A stretch of DNA of 64,000 bases. Source: Avena insularis. Taxonomy: Eukaryota; Streptophyta; Magnoliopsida; Poales; Poaceae. The position numbers and the translations under genes are program-made. The notes under the pieces were generated by a model. That model did no database searches. It saw only the letters and a list, made by a program, of their open reading frames with translations, and was not told the DNA's origin. The stretch covers positions 133,987,711 through 134,051,710 of the forward strand of contig CM042694.1 of the NCBI GenBank assembly GCA_023614405.1, read 5' to 3'. Positions 35,101-47,348 of this stretch are shown one piece after another; position 1 is the first letter of the stretch; the number at the start of each line of letters is the position of its first letter.

Positions 35101-37115
35101 CTGAAAAGAGCTCCATCGTGATCCGCTGAAATGACACCATATAAGTCATGGTTTGGGATAAAACCCAGGTTGTCCTTTCTTAAATTTTTGGTATGCTAGG
35201 CATAAGTAAAGTGTTTACAACCAAAGTCGGATGAGCATGTCTTTGTAGGTTATTTCAAATAACCATTGGGTATTCCTCCATAACACCGAAGACAAAAGTG
35301 TTTGTCGTTTAGAATGTCGAGTTTCTTAAGAAGGAATTTTTAGTGAAAAGTCAAGTGGGAGGACAATAGAACTTTGACAAGGTTGTGGAACCTTGGCTAA
35401 TATGTGCTGAGTTGCGCAGCGTCGGTAAGTGTCCCGGAGACAGCAACAATGCTCATGGCTCACGTTCCTCAAAGGTTGTGGTCACGGAGATCTAAGTTAC
35501 TATTGAACCAAGTAGGTCGGGTAAGTAATCAAATGCCAAGATTTGAGATTTAAATCATTGATTGTCAATGATGAACCGACTGCATGCAAAGAAGCAATGA
35601 TGGGCCCTGACTTCGTTAAGTGGCTTGAAGCCATAAAATCCATGATAATTCCATACACGAGAAATCAAGCTTTGAATTTGAAAGACCCTCTGGAAAGGTG
35701 CAAGACCTTACAGTCGTATATGGAACTATAAAGAAATAGACATGGATGTTTCACATCTATGAAATAGTCGACATGTCGGAAAAAGTTTACGACAATGTTC
35801 AAGGAATTGACTATGATAAGGTTTGATCTTTCATAGCGATATTTAGTCTGGACGGATTAATGTAGCAACCACTACATATATTTTGGTATATGGTAGTTGA
35901 ACAAACAAAACAAGTTCTTCTAATAGAATGGTTACCTAGGATGTGTCCATGACACGATCCAAAGGGTTTTGTTAATTCAAAGGATGCTAAAAGAGTATGC
36001 AAAGCTTCAATGGTCGAAGTGAGCATCGCGGAGTTGGAATCTTCACCGTGATGAAACCGTTAAAAGGTTTAATTTCATCAGAGACGATAAAGATGCTTGC
36101 ATTTTTGCAAGAAATTAAGTGGGAGCGCTAAGACATATTTCTAATACATTATGTGAAAGACATATTGTTGATTAGAAATGATGTATCTTTTATTGACACA
36201 GGTTAAGAATTTCATTTCGATGAAAGACTTAGGCATAACCCAAGAATTAGGCATCAATGTCTATATGGATAGATTGAGGCTCTAATATAGTTTTGCCAAA
36301 TGTACATAGATAAGATGTTGAATGAGTTTAATATGGAAATAACAAGAAAGGTTCTTGACGCACGGAAAGGACTGAATCAAGATTCAAGTGTGTTGACACG
36401 AGATTCAAGTGTTTTGACACTTGGTGAAATCACAAGAATATTTTGATCAATCATTCTTTGAGATGTACACATCCAGATATGTCCTATGCTCTAAATGTTA
36501 TGAGCATATACAAGAATGACTCATAAGATGATCATTGGACAATAATAGGGATATTCCTATGATCTTTGGAAGAACTAAGAATATATTATATAGTGGTGAC
36601 AAATAGTTCATTGTAAATTGTTACATTGATACTAGTTTTTTCACAAATTAAGTTTATCTCAATTTAAACTATAGGTGGCACAATGTAATGGAAAGGAAGT
36701 TCCATAACGGATTTGGTTGAGTACCAAAGTTAAAACATTGTGACAGATACTACAACAAAAGGCTAAGTATATGACTGCTATTGTAGCAGCAAATAAGGCA
36801 TTTGCGTCAAGTAGTTTGTTATCAAACTAGGTGTAGTTCATAGCGGGATAATACTATGAAGATACATTGTACGACAATTGTATCAACATGATTTAATCCC
36901 AAGGAATTAAAGGTCTCACCAAAGGACCAAATTTAGACAATGCCATCTCATTGGAGAATGAGTAATGCGTATAGACGCAAAGAAATGCAAATACACACGG
37001 ACCTGGAAGTGTCAGATCCGAAGATTATGTTTACCACTAGCAATAGTGTCTATACAACACCAGAAAGCCATAGGTGTTGAATGCACAAGTTTTTAACTAG
37101 ATTATTGACTCTAGT
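32149..37115 (+). pseudogene. Decayed copia polyprotein of the forward element
   Basis: Recognisable remnants occur in the copia order. Near 34560-34680 is a GAG-pre-integrase trace (HVDG-LESFD ... FLEIIKTPFVGQEERA). At 35570-35730 the reverse transcriptase start reads EPTACKEAMMGPDFVKWLEAIKS. Near 36150-36180 the catalytic box reads HYVKDILLIRNDV, so YVDD has become YVKD. Near 36750-36830 an RNase H trace reads DSTTKAEYMTAIVAANKAF. Numerous stops and frameshifts separate them. The element is inactive. Confidence 0.75.
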
Positions 37116-37128
37116 GCAAGTGGGAGAC

Positions 37129-38800
37129 TGTTGGAGATATGCCCAAGAGGCAATAATAAAGTGGTTATTATTATATCTTTATGTTTATGATAAATGTTTA
37201 CATCCCATGCTATAATTGTATTAACCGGAAACATTAATACTTGTGTGTTTTGTAAACATAAAAGAGTCCCAAGTAAGCCTCTTGTTAAACTAGTTTGTTG
37301 ATTAATGGATGATCATGGTTTCCTAATCATGGGCATTAGATGTCGTTAATAACAAGATCATATCATTAGGAGAATGATGTGATGGACACACACCCATAGT
37401 AAGCGTAGCATAAGATCAAGTCATTAACTTCGTATTGCTATAAGTTTTCAAATGCATAGTAACCTAATCCTTCGACCATGAGGTTATGTTAATCACCATC
37501 ACCGGATGGATACTTTGATGACATCAAACACCGCTTCGTAACTGGGTGGTTATAAAGGTGTCATTGGGTATTCTAAAAGTATGTGTTGAAGCGCATGGAC
37601 CAAGATTGGGATTTGTCCATCCATATGACGGATAGATATGCTCTGGGCCCTCTCGGTGGAATGTCATCTAGTTAGCTTGCAAGCATGTGACTAGGTCACA
37701 AGGGATGACATATCACAGAACGAGTAAAGAGTACTTATCAGTAACGAGGTAGAACAAGGTATGGAGATACTGACGATCAAACCTCGGATAAGTAGAATAT
37801 CGCGTGACAAAGGGAATTGGTTTCGTATGTTAAATGGTTCTATCGATCACAAAGTCATCGTTGAGTATGTGGGAGCCGTTATGGATCTCCAGATCCCGCT
37901 GATGGTTATTGATCGGAGAGGTGTCTTCATCATGTCTGCATATTCACGAACCGTAGGGTGACACACTTAAGGTTCGAAGTTGTTTTAAGTAGATATGGAA
38001 TATGCGTTGGAGACCGAATGATGTTCGGAGTCTCGGAATGGATCCGGGACATCACGAGGAGATCCGGAATGGTCCGGAGAATAAGATTCATATATTGGGG
38101 ATCATTTTCTAAGTTAGGAAATGTTCCGGAGTGTTTGTATGGAGATTCTAGAAGGTTTCGGAATGTTCTGGAAGGTTCTAGAGGATTTCTTGGAGTTTAC
38201 TTGAAAACCAAGGAAGGGATCAAGGAGTCCAAGTGGGGCAAGACACGGATTCGTGGGCGCCGGACCTAGGAGGGGAGTCCTACTAGGACTCCCCCTCCCC
38301 AGGCGCGCCTCCCTCCCTTAAATAGAAGGGAGGGGGCGCCCCCTCTTGGCTCTCTTTCATAACACCCAATCTCTGCCGCCTCTCTCCTCCACCTTTCTTC
38401 TGCACCGGCTTAGGCGAAGCCCTGCAGAAATCTCTACTCCACCACCACCACCACATCGTCGTGCTGCTGGGATTCCGTGGAGAAGATCTACTACCTCCGC
38501 TGCTCGTTGGAACGGGGAGAGGAAGGTCTGCTTCGACTTCGCACGTGTGACCGACTGCGGAAGCGCTGCCGGAACGCGGCGCCAGAAGGATCGTCCACAC
38601 GATCTTGAGATCGGCAAGTGATCGACTACATCAACCCCGAGATCTAATCTCGTAACGCTTTCAGATCTACGAGGGTTAGTACAGATCTATCTCGTTGCAC
38701 ATGTCTAATAGATTAGATCTTGGCTTTTATCTAGATTAGATCTGAGTTTTGTTCGTTCTTGCGGTAGAAATTTTTTGTTTTTCATGCTGCGAACCCATCA
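37129..38800 (+). repeat. 3' LTR of the forward copia element
   Basis: 1672 bp, TGTTGGAGATATGCCC ... GAACCCATCA, followed by target duplication GTAAC. Confidence 0.92.
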
Positions 38801-39235
38801 GTAACCCCAAATGGATAGTTCTAAAAGCCAATGCAATTTTTATTCATCCGTCTTCATATATAGTTAGATTTCAATGAGTCTGATCCTTCTTTACCTATTG
38901 ATTAGGCCTTGAAAGCTCGACCAATATGCAACGAAAGGCATAAGCAATGCTCTGATATTATATTGTGTAGCACCAAAAAATTGATTAGAGATCAGAGTTG
39001 TATCAGAAGTGTAAGGTAAGCACCATTTAATACCTGATAACGAAAATACATATGAGAGCTTGCTGACCGTCAAGTATGAAGCCAAAAAGAATCTGGTACT
39101 GAAAAAATATCTTCGGATGGCCAGTGGTATAAAGAGCAGACCGCGTCACCATTATAAAATTTGTTCTTGATTCCAATTTTCACTGCGGTGGAATCAGAGC
39201 AAGTGAACGCATAATGATTGCACTCAAAAGTTGTA

Positions 39236-39359
39236 CTCCCTCCGTCCCAAAATAAGTGACTTGTATTTGTCTAGATTTGGATGTATCTATATACTAAAAC
39301 ATGTCTAGATACATGTGAATCTAGACAAACCCACGTCACTTATTTTGGAACGGAGGGAG
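39236..39359. mobile_element. Stowaway MITE
   Basis: CTCCCTCCGTCCCAAAATAAGTG at the left is the inverted repeat of CACTTATTTTGGAACGGAGGGAG at the right, flanked by TA (39234-39235 and 39360-39361). 124 bp, among the most typical Stowaway termini of Triticeae. Confidence 0.92.
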
Positions 39360-39389
39360 TATTAAGCTGTATCAATTATAAAATTAGTA

Positions 39390-40530
39390 GTAGTAAGATC
39401 AAGAAGTTAAGAAACGTAATGAAGCGCTGAACTGAATAATTTTACCGTACTTGGTGTCTCTGAAATTTGAATAAATATGTTTCAAGGGTTCTACCGTATC
39501 CCCAAATAGTAAAACCAAGAATGTAAGAAAACCATTGTACCTCCCCATGATGAGCTGCCAAAATAAGGAATAAAAAAAGTGGACGAAAGATCTGTAGAGG
39601 AGGCAATAATGCGCCACAAAAATGGTGTTGCCGACAGTATAGAGTCTAGAGAAAGGGGCACCGCGGGAAGGGGGTGCTGCAAGAAGAGGGTTGATCGGAG
39701 TGGTGGTAACGCTCCAGGATTAGGGGCTACCATCAAATCCAGAAGGTCGTTCTGATGTATGTGTGTTGTATGAAGGTAACCGGTCAGGAAAGCATAAACA
39801 TAGATTCATAGCTTCTGTTGAATAAGATGGAGAGGCCGATGTAGATTGAGCTTGCATCCTACAAGGTGGACATAAGCCTGTAGATAAGTTAAAATCATTG
39901 AAACTACATAAAAGGCTTTGTATAGAGGGAAATCTGAAATAAAATAAAATAGATAAGGAGCGATACACCCAACATCTAGTATGGAGCGGGTAGTGTACTA
40001 CAAACACATATCCATACAAATTCAACAGAGGGGAATGATTTATCGAGAAACATATGGACAATATGAAGCGGATTTGAGGGGGCAAAACCTGATTTCTCTC
40101 TCTGTCTATCTGCTGGATCAGATGGTTCACAGCCAAACCGACTGCTTAAATTGATCCAAGTTGCAAGGAGAAAGTGCAGATGAGGAACACGATGGGTCAA
40201 ATCCACCGTACATGCCAATCACAACTTTTCACACATTAACCGAATATAGAAGATCGGATGCACTCGTACATGCCATTGTCAGTGAAGGAACCATTGGGTA
40301 TGAGGAAATGGTTGGGATCCTCCGGGAACTCGCTGGATAGGTCGGAGATGGCGCCGTGGAGTTTCCTTGATCCATGGAAGGGGGAACCGAGGAAAGATGG
40401 ACTGAGATTGAGATGCCACAAATGAGGCGAAGCTAGCGGGCATGGGAAAATAAAAAGGTAACCAACCAGCGGCTGCTCGCTTGCCATGGGGGAGAGAAAG
40501 AGGTTTCCTTGACTCTTCGTTGCTTGTTGG
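39390..40530 (-). other. Possible captured gene fragments inside the Helitron
   Basis: On the minus strand an ATG at about 40487 starts MASEQPLVGYLF. A possible small intron (from the GTTACC after CTGGTTG to TCTCAG near 40405) would join it to a proline/serine-rich frame (MDQGNSTAPSPTYPASSRRI). Other minus frames follow at 39491-40218. None matches a family I recognise. Gene-like composition inside a non-autonomous Helitron suggests captured exons, but this is inference. Confidence 0.3.
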
Positions 40531-40745
40531 AAGAAGATGAATAATAATGGGCTATAGCTGTGTGGGCTTCTTTCTTATTCGAGATTCGAGATTAACTTGT
40601 ACTGAAGGGTCACGCTTAATTTTCCTATTTATTGATAATTGTTGCTGATGTGGATGAGAATGCATGATGTGGCAGTTTGCTGAGGTGGATAGGCTGCATG
40701 TTGAGAGAAATGGTTAGTGGGGATGACCTATTTAGTTATTATAGA

Positions 40746-41598
40746 TTAGTTTTTATCTTTCTTTATAATGTACAGTACTTTTTGTGAGCCATCACAATAA
40801 TGAACTATTTTTGTTATATGTGCATTCACTTAGGTGGAGGCAGAAGCAAGGAAATCTAGCAGTGGTTGAGAGGGGAGCCAGTTCATTTACTGTGTAAAAA
40901 TCTTATTTAACACGAAAGAAGGGCGGCCATCCTCGGCAGTGCCATACCTAGTCTGGAACTTGGAAGTGCAGTCGAGGGCCTACATGTGGCGGTGTTTAAA
41001 GGCTGTGTAGAAGTGCATCATTTTGTCATCAATTTGCGCTCGATCGATATAGGATGGTTCTTGATATTTCCTACCGGTGTATTCAGTTCAGATCCAGCAG
41101 GAAGGTGCTCCTTACTCCGGATCCGGTGCTAGGAGCATCACCTCTTGTTTCCTTCACTCAAAATTGGCAAGATGAGGGTGAATGGGGTATCCATTCGCCG
41201 GTGACGTCCTCTACACACAATGGCACGAACCGTCTTCTAGGACACGTGTACTGAGACCACATGGTTTATTTAGCAAAAATTGCAAAACCCTTTCAATAGG
41301 GTTCACAATTTTGCGTCTCAAATGTGCGCATCTCATGCAGTATGTAAAACCGTGTGAAATAACATGTCCTTTAGATAGTTCCATGGGGTTATACAAGTAA
41401 TGGTGGATGTTGAGTTTCGAATGTTTGAGATATATATTCTTATGCATTAGATAGCTAATGCCAAGAACACACTAAGCACACAACTGAGGCATTACATGTA
41501 ATTGTGCTTCCTGTTTTGCTTAATTTGACTGGTGGTATGAGCTATACAACTCATGCCTCATGCGTGTATGTTGAGAACTTGGTTTCTTCAGCTCGAAC
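40746..41598. other. Unassigned intergenic sequence
   Basis: Host sequence to the right of the putative Helitron. A frame at 41054-41254 (plus) has gene-like composition but no recognised domain. Nothing else can be supported. Confidence 0.4.
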
Positions 41599-42174
41599 TA
41601 AGGATCTAATGGTCTAGGAAGAAATCGTGACCGCCGGTATAGGCTCATACGCACACAGAGACAAAAACAGTATAAGCTCATGTGCCACCTGGACTCACCG
41701 CCATGGAAGGTACCTGATAACCCAAGGACTCATTCGGCATGGTGATAGCCAAACCAAGTACGTTTCGGTTGCTTTGTGCAAGCTAGAATCCACTAGGAAG
41801 CAAACACTCAATTCTTGATGCCTTCCAATCCCATGTGGTTAGCTGAATCAAAGAGCGAGCAAGGAAGGTTGGGGGAGCCTAGCATGCTCATGTAACAAGT
41901 GGAGCATCCTACCTATTCGATTGATTTGTTGTTCGGATCCCCAATAGTTAGCTCTCTTCTACTCTTCCTATAGCTATGAACATACTATAAGTAGTCACTA
42001 GGCGATGTGTGGGACTGTGTTAGAGGGGCAAATACAGCTCTGCTCCAAGGTCATCGTCATCATCGTAGTCTTAAATACTGCCGCCAACTACAAGTACAGT
42101 TGAGGCCCGACACTTGAGGATCTAACGGTCTAGGAAGAAATGTGACCGGTGGTAAATTAGAAAAGAATCAGCTT
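41599..42174. repeat. Segmental duplication copy C (partial)
   Basis: Aligns with 48780-49290 of copy B and 29500-29880 of copy A: ACAAAAACAGTATAAGCTCATGTG, CAAACACTCAATTCTTGATG, GGATCCCCAATAGTTAGCTC, TATAAGTAGTCACTAGGCGA, and AGGCCCGACACTTGAGGATC. It is closer to B than to A at several sites. A short extra copy of GGATCTAA(C/T)GGTCTAGGAAG lies at its start (about 41602) and again at 42119. Confidence 0.7.
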
Positions 42175-43599
42175 ATTGCATATCAAATACCTCATATCAG
42201 TCTGTTCTTACTAAGTCTCTGCACTCGAAATAATGACAACTACCAATTAATTCATTAAAAGAAAACATAAAGTTCAGCACAACAAGAATTCATCAAAAAA
42301 AATGCCACCAGATTAAGTTGCATGACGTATTATGCCATAAATAGATTTTGAATGAGAAAGTAGAAAAATATCATGATGCTGTCACAAGTGAAGAGATTTT
42401 GAAACATACATAGATGGTAAAGTGTAGAGTTCTGAACTACTAATATTCATTGCAAACTTCAGCATCATGGCGTAAAACACACAATACATAGTAAAGTAAA
42501 TCCTCAGATGGCCATCATCGCAGTTATAATCTTAATAACAATTGTTTTGTCGTGAACAAAAATTCCACCGATAACATGATCTATGGGAAGATCTAGAGTG
42601 CTTATTGCATATCAAAAGAGTGACCAAACCACATAGATCAACAAATAGAGTATATCATATTTGCCATGATATATTCGTCCATTAGTAACAATGTTGTTAC
42701 ATATTACACATGAGAACTCCCTGAATGGAAGTGGTGAATGTGGTCATCTCTTCCCTTAAAATAACTCTTCCATTCCACACCTCCAAATAACCTAACTAGA
42801 GAATCCAATGTAGCCACAAAATCCATACAACTATTAATGATCAACACACCTGAGGATGTTGATCTCTCTCATTATAACCTTCTCAAATGTATTAGTAACT
42901 TGCATGAGGGCGAGAGAACAAATGATAGGGTTGATCCACTACATGGGTATGTGGCTGGTGCTCAGTATCAACACAAAACTGAATACATGGTCCGGTTGCC
43001 CTATGAATCTTCATGGACACCAAACAGTGAAGCAGAAAATATAACCGATATTTTCTTTGAGGAACTTCAAACTTTGAATGGTCGAACCCCAACTGCTTGA
43101 AATATATGATAATATGGCATGACTAACTTGATGAATTCTAACAACTAATAACTGTGTGCTATAGAGGCTGTAAGTGGGCATTTTTCATACTCTCTTTGTT
43201 TCAGTTTACAAGCCCCCCTCGTAATTGGAGTCGAACTTTGATTGTGGGAAGAGCAAATGTAGTATTTGCCAACACTAGTTGATACTGAGAAAGATACAAA
43301 CTGTTCAAAATCTGAAAACAAAGGTAATCAAATTCCAAGTACCAAAAGTACACCACTGGAGAAATTTATGTGCATGGCTTGGCTCCGTACAAAGCTTAAG
43401 TCAGTCGACATTACCATCCAAGTTAGATCCAGAATTTGTTTTATTCTCCTATACATGAGTGACAGTGTAATGTGCGTACTTGACGAGAAGGATGTTCAAG
43501 TGGTTATATCCTGGCTTGACGCCTCACGATCCCAATTGTTTAGTTTGAACCTGAAATTGCGAGATCACCGTGGTTGGTTTTGTGGTTGGTTTTAGCCCA
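42175..43599. other. Unassigned intergenic sequence with two short open frames
   Basis: Frames at 42837-43100 (87 codons, contains LSHYNLLKCISNLHEGERTN and a tail ELQTLNGRTPTA) and 43266-43595 (109 codons) on the plus strand have ordinary composition. I do not recognise either. They may be remnants of a gene or of a transposon; no splice structure could be established. Confidence 0.3.
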
Positions 43600-43878
43600 G
43601 CGCAGGCGCATAATTTTGTCACACACACGCGCACGCACACACGCACCCGATGTTTCATGTATGGCCAGATTGATACACATCTAATTTACGAGCATGTTCC
43701 GTAGACTACTATTGTATCGCCTATCTGTCCAAATGAAGATCATAGATTCAATTCGGAGTGGGGCAAGTAAGTGTTTAGAGCATCTAACTAACCACATAAC
43801 ATAGCAAGGCAACAATTGGTCGTGAGAACGATGCTTTACAGAGCAAATGGGTAACAAAAACGCTGAGGGGTCGACATG

Positions 43879-46800
43879 CACCACAGGAACGGCACCCTAC
43901 GCCGAGGGCAAAAAGCCGTCGGCGTAGGCCAAAATGCCCTCGGCGTATGCTACGCCGACGGCTGCCCTCGGCGTAGCCTCCTCGGCAAAGCTCTCCCTCG
44001 GCGGAGGCACTTTTGCCCGTCGACGTAGCTCTAGCCGTCGGCGTATGCTACGCCGACGGCAGGTTATAAAAAAACCAAAAAAAATCAATTTTTTTTGATT
44101 TTTTTTAAATTTTTTCTCAACTTTTTTAAAATCTTTGAATTGTTTGAATCGTTAATCTCTCACCTGGAACATTTTTAATACTAATTGTAGTTAATTTTTA
44201 ATCAAATTGCAGTCTTGAACAAATTTCCCGCTCGGTCATCCATCCTAGCACTTCTCCAGCACCACACGCTTAACTTCTTAGTTCCTTCCGAATCAGCTTC
44301 CGCGAAGCAATTTGTACCTAGTTGTCAATACTATGATATCAATATTATTAACTTTTATATCATTATGTCACATGTTTTTATTTTTTGAAACTACAAACAC
44401 TTATTTAAGTAAACAACAATGAATAAGTAAAAACATTACTGATTCAAATAAAAATACTATTGAATTCAAATAAAAATATAATAATTTTACTTTTTTGTAT
44501 TTTCTATTTAATATGGAATAATTAATATCTTTAAATCCGTAAATCGGAATTTGATAAATAATATGTCTAAATTGATCAGAAAAATAAAAGGAATCTAAAT
44601 ATGATATCCATATCAACTTATCATAAACCCCCTGTTTTTGAATTAGCTATTTGGTGGTTGCTTCACAAAATCCTCCTTTTTTGCGCTCGGAAAATGGAAA
44701 ATTGCTTTTTGGTGCGACGAAAAGGAAAAATTCCTCCTACAATATTGTTCGCCATCCCATGATGCACATGTATGCAAAATATGGACACATTATCTCAAAC
44801 TATGTCTTGATTCTAGCCATAACATTGGTCATTTGACCCGAAAGCCAAGAAACCTCGAATGAGATAGGTCATTTTGTGAAGCTTTTTTCAGACATAATCA
44901 ATATAGCAGGTTTGATATTTTTCCTTGTAACTAAGTCACATAATATGACATCACGTGAAGGTTTTGCATTGTTTCGATCGTTTTTGAATTTTTTATGCCC
45001 GTTTTAAACTATCATCAAACTTTCTCGAATGACGAGCATGAAGATTCTTAGCTCGGGGCCGAGCCTCACTAAACTTGCTTTGGATCTTTGATAAAATAGC
45101 ATATTGTGAACCTAAAAATGATTTTTGTAAAAAAACATGAGCATCGGATCATGTACCTGTAGTTCATATCTGACCCACTTCCTACCGATTCGGCAGGAAT
45201 TTGTCTTTTTCACCAGGGGTGGACAGAAAGGTTTCAGATCCCCCTGTTGGGATATTGTCCATATAAGGTGGTCTAGTATTTTTGTAAAATGTGGTGGTAG
45301 CATTTTGATTTAGCCATTTGGTGGTTGCTTCACAAAACTCCCTCATTTTTGTGCTCGGAAAATGGAAAATGACTTTTTGGTGCGACGAAAATGAAAACTT
45401 CATCCTGCAACATTGTTCGACATCCCATGATGCATATGTATGCACAATATGGGCACATTATCACAAACTATGTCTTGATTCTAGCCATAACATTGGTCAT
45501 TTGACCCGAAAGCCAAGAAATCTCGAATGAGATAGGTCATTTTGTGAAGGATTTTTTCAGACATAATCAATATAGCAGGTTTGATATTTTTCCTTGTAAC
45601 TAAGTCACATAATATGACACCACACGAAGGTTTCGCATTGTTTAGATCGTTTTTGAATTTTTTATGCCCGTTTTAAACTATCGTCAAACTTTCTCGAACG
45701 ACGGGCATGAAGATTCTTAGCTCGGGGCCGAGCCTCACTAAACTTGCTTTAGATCTTTGATAAAATAGCATATTGTGAACCTAAAAATGATTTTTGTAAA
45801 AAAACATGAGCATCGGATCATGTACCTATATTTCATATCTGACCCACTTCCTACCGGTTCGGCAGGAATTTGTCTTTTTCACCAGGGGTGGACGGAAAGG
45901 TTTCAGATCCCCCTGTTGGGACATTGTCCATATAAGGTGGTCTAGTATTTTTGTAAAATATGGTGGTAGCATTTTGAATTAGCCATTTGGTGGTTGCTTC
46001 ACAAAACTCCCCCATTTTTGTGCTCGGAAAATGGAAAATACCTTTTTGGTGCGACGAAAATGAAAACTTCCTCCTGCAACATTGTTCGACATCCCATGAT
46101 GCACATGTATGTATAATATGGGAATATTATCACAAACTATGCCTTGATTCTAGCCATAATATTGGTCATTTGACCCGAAAGCCAAGAAACCTCGAATGAG
46201 ATAGGTCATTTTGTGAAGGATTTTTCAGACATAATCAATATAGCAGGTTTTATATTTTTTCTTGTAACTATGTCACATAATATGACACCACGCGAAGGTT
46301 TCGCATTGTTTGGATCGTTTTTGAATTTCTTATGCCCGTTTTAAACTATCGTCAAACTTTCTCGAACGATGGGCATAAAGATTCTTAGCTCGGGGCCGAG
46401 CCTCACTAAACTTGCTTTGGATCTTTGATAAAATAGCATATTGTGAATCTAAAAATAATTTTTATAAAAAAAATGAGCATCGGATCATGTACCTGTAGTT
46501 CATATCTGACCCACTTCCTACCGATTCGGCATGAATTTGTCTTTTTCACCAGGGGTGGACGGAAAGGTTTCAGATCCCCCTGTTGGGACATTGTCCATAT
46601 AAGGTGGTCTAGTATTTTTGTAAAATATGGTGGTAGCATTTTGAATTAGCCATTTGGTGGTTGCTTCACAAAACTCCCCCATTTTTGTGCTCGGAAAATG
46701 GAAAATGCCTTTTTGGTGCGACGAAAATGAAAACTTCCTCCTGCAACATTGTTCGACATCCCATGATGCACATGTATGCATAATATGGGCATATTATCAC

Positions 46801-47348
46801 AAACTATGTCTTGATTCTAGCCATAACATTGGTCATTTGACCGAAAGCCAAGAAACCTCGAATGAGATAGGTCATTTTGTGAAGGATTTTTTCAGACATA
46901 ATCAATATAACAGGTTTGATATTTTTCCTTATAACTATGTCACATAATATGACACCACGCGAAGGTTTCACATTGTTTGGATCGTTTTTGAATTTCTTAT
47001 GTCCCTTTTAAACTATATATAATATTTTATGTTTCACTTAATTTTTTTTACAAATATGTAATATTTGAGTGTAGATAGATAGATCTTATTTTTCTGCAAA
47101 TTTTGATATATTATTTATATTTTTATGAATTAGAATGATTTAGTTATGATTTTTCAAAGTTTAATGAGATAAAAGGAAAAATAGCTACGCCGAGGGCAGC
47201 CGTCGGCGTAGCATAGGATACGCCGAGGGCATTTCTACGCCGACAGCTGCTTGGCAGGGCTGGCCTGGTCACAGTCTACGCCTACGACTCTAATTTTGGC
47301 CGTCGGCGTAGTGACCGGGCGTCGGCGTATTCATCCATTCCTGTAGTG
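43879..47348. mobile_element. CACTA transposon, non-autonomous, with internal tandem array
   Basis: The right end reads inward CACTACAGGAATGGATGAAT; the left end reads CACCACAGGAACGGC, the same terminus with one change in the fifth base region. Both ends are followed by subterminal repeats of TACGCCGAGGGC / GCCGTCGGCGTA in both orientations (43899-44060 and 47187-47320), the transposase-binding type of array of CACTA elements. No transposase is encoded in the 3.47 kb. A 3-bp target duplication is not visible (ATG versus ACA). Copy A of the segmental duplication gives the empty site. Confidence 0.85.
44645..47015. repeat. Tandem array of a 667-669 bp unit, about 3.5 copies
   Basis: The motif AGC(C/T)ATTTGGTGGTTGCTTC starts units at 44645, 45312, 45981 and 46648, giving periods of 667, 669 and 667. 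The fourth copy stops at about 47015 (TTATGTCCCTTTTAAACTAT). Each full unit has the same plan, including GCTCGGGGCCGAGCC palindromes and the segment ACCAGGGGTGGAC. A minus-strand frame of about 87 codons stays open in two units (45182-45445 and 46518-46781). Confidence 0.92.

Larger units (their letters stand above)
30498..38800 (+). mobile_element. BARE/Angela-like copia element, complete ends, decayed interior
   Basis: LTRs are 30498-32134 and 37129-38800 with TG...CA ends (TGTTGGAGATATGCCC ... GAACCCATCA). The target duplication GTAAC is exact (30493-30497 and 38801-38805). The primer site TGGTATCAGAGCC at 32136 is the tRNA-iMet type and the polypurine tract GCAAGTGGGAGAC precedes the 3' LTR. 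Total 8.3 kb. It sits within the putative Helitron. Confidence 0.92.
29883..40745 (-). mobile_element. Putative Helitron on the minus strand, carrying a copia insertion
   Basis: On the minus strand the left edge reads hairpin CTCGC-AGCAAC-GCGAG (29911-29896), 9 nt, then CTAG at 29886-29883 and host T: the canonical Helitron 3' end. The right edge reads host A, then TCTATAATAACTAAATAGG from 40745, a typical TC-start 5' end. Insertion is between A and T. After removing the copia element (30498-38800) about 2.55 kb remain. No Rep/helicase is present, so it is non-autonomous. The interior around 39400-40560 looks like minus-strand gene fragments. Confidence 0.55.

Noticed and set aside
44645..47015. 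CRISPR-like or satellite centromeric array
   Set aside because: Unit is 667 bp with no repeat-spacer pattern, and the array is enclosed by CACTA termini; it is an internal part of a transposon.
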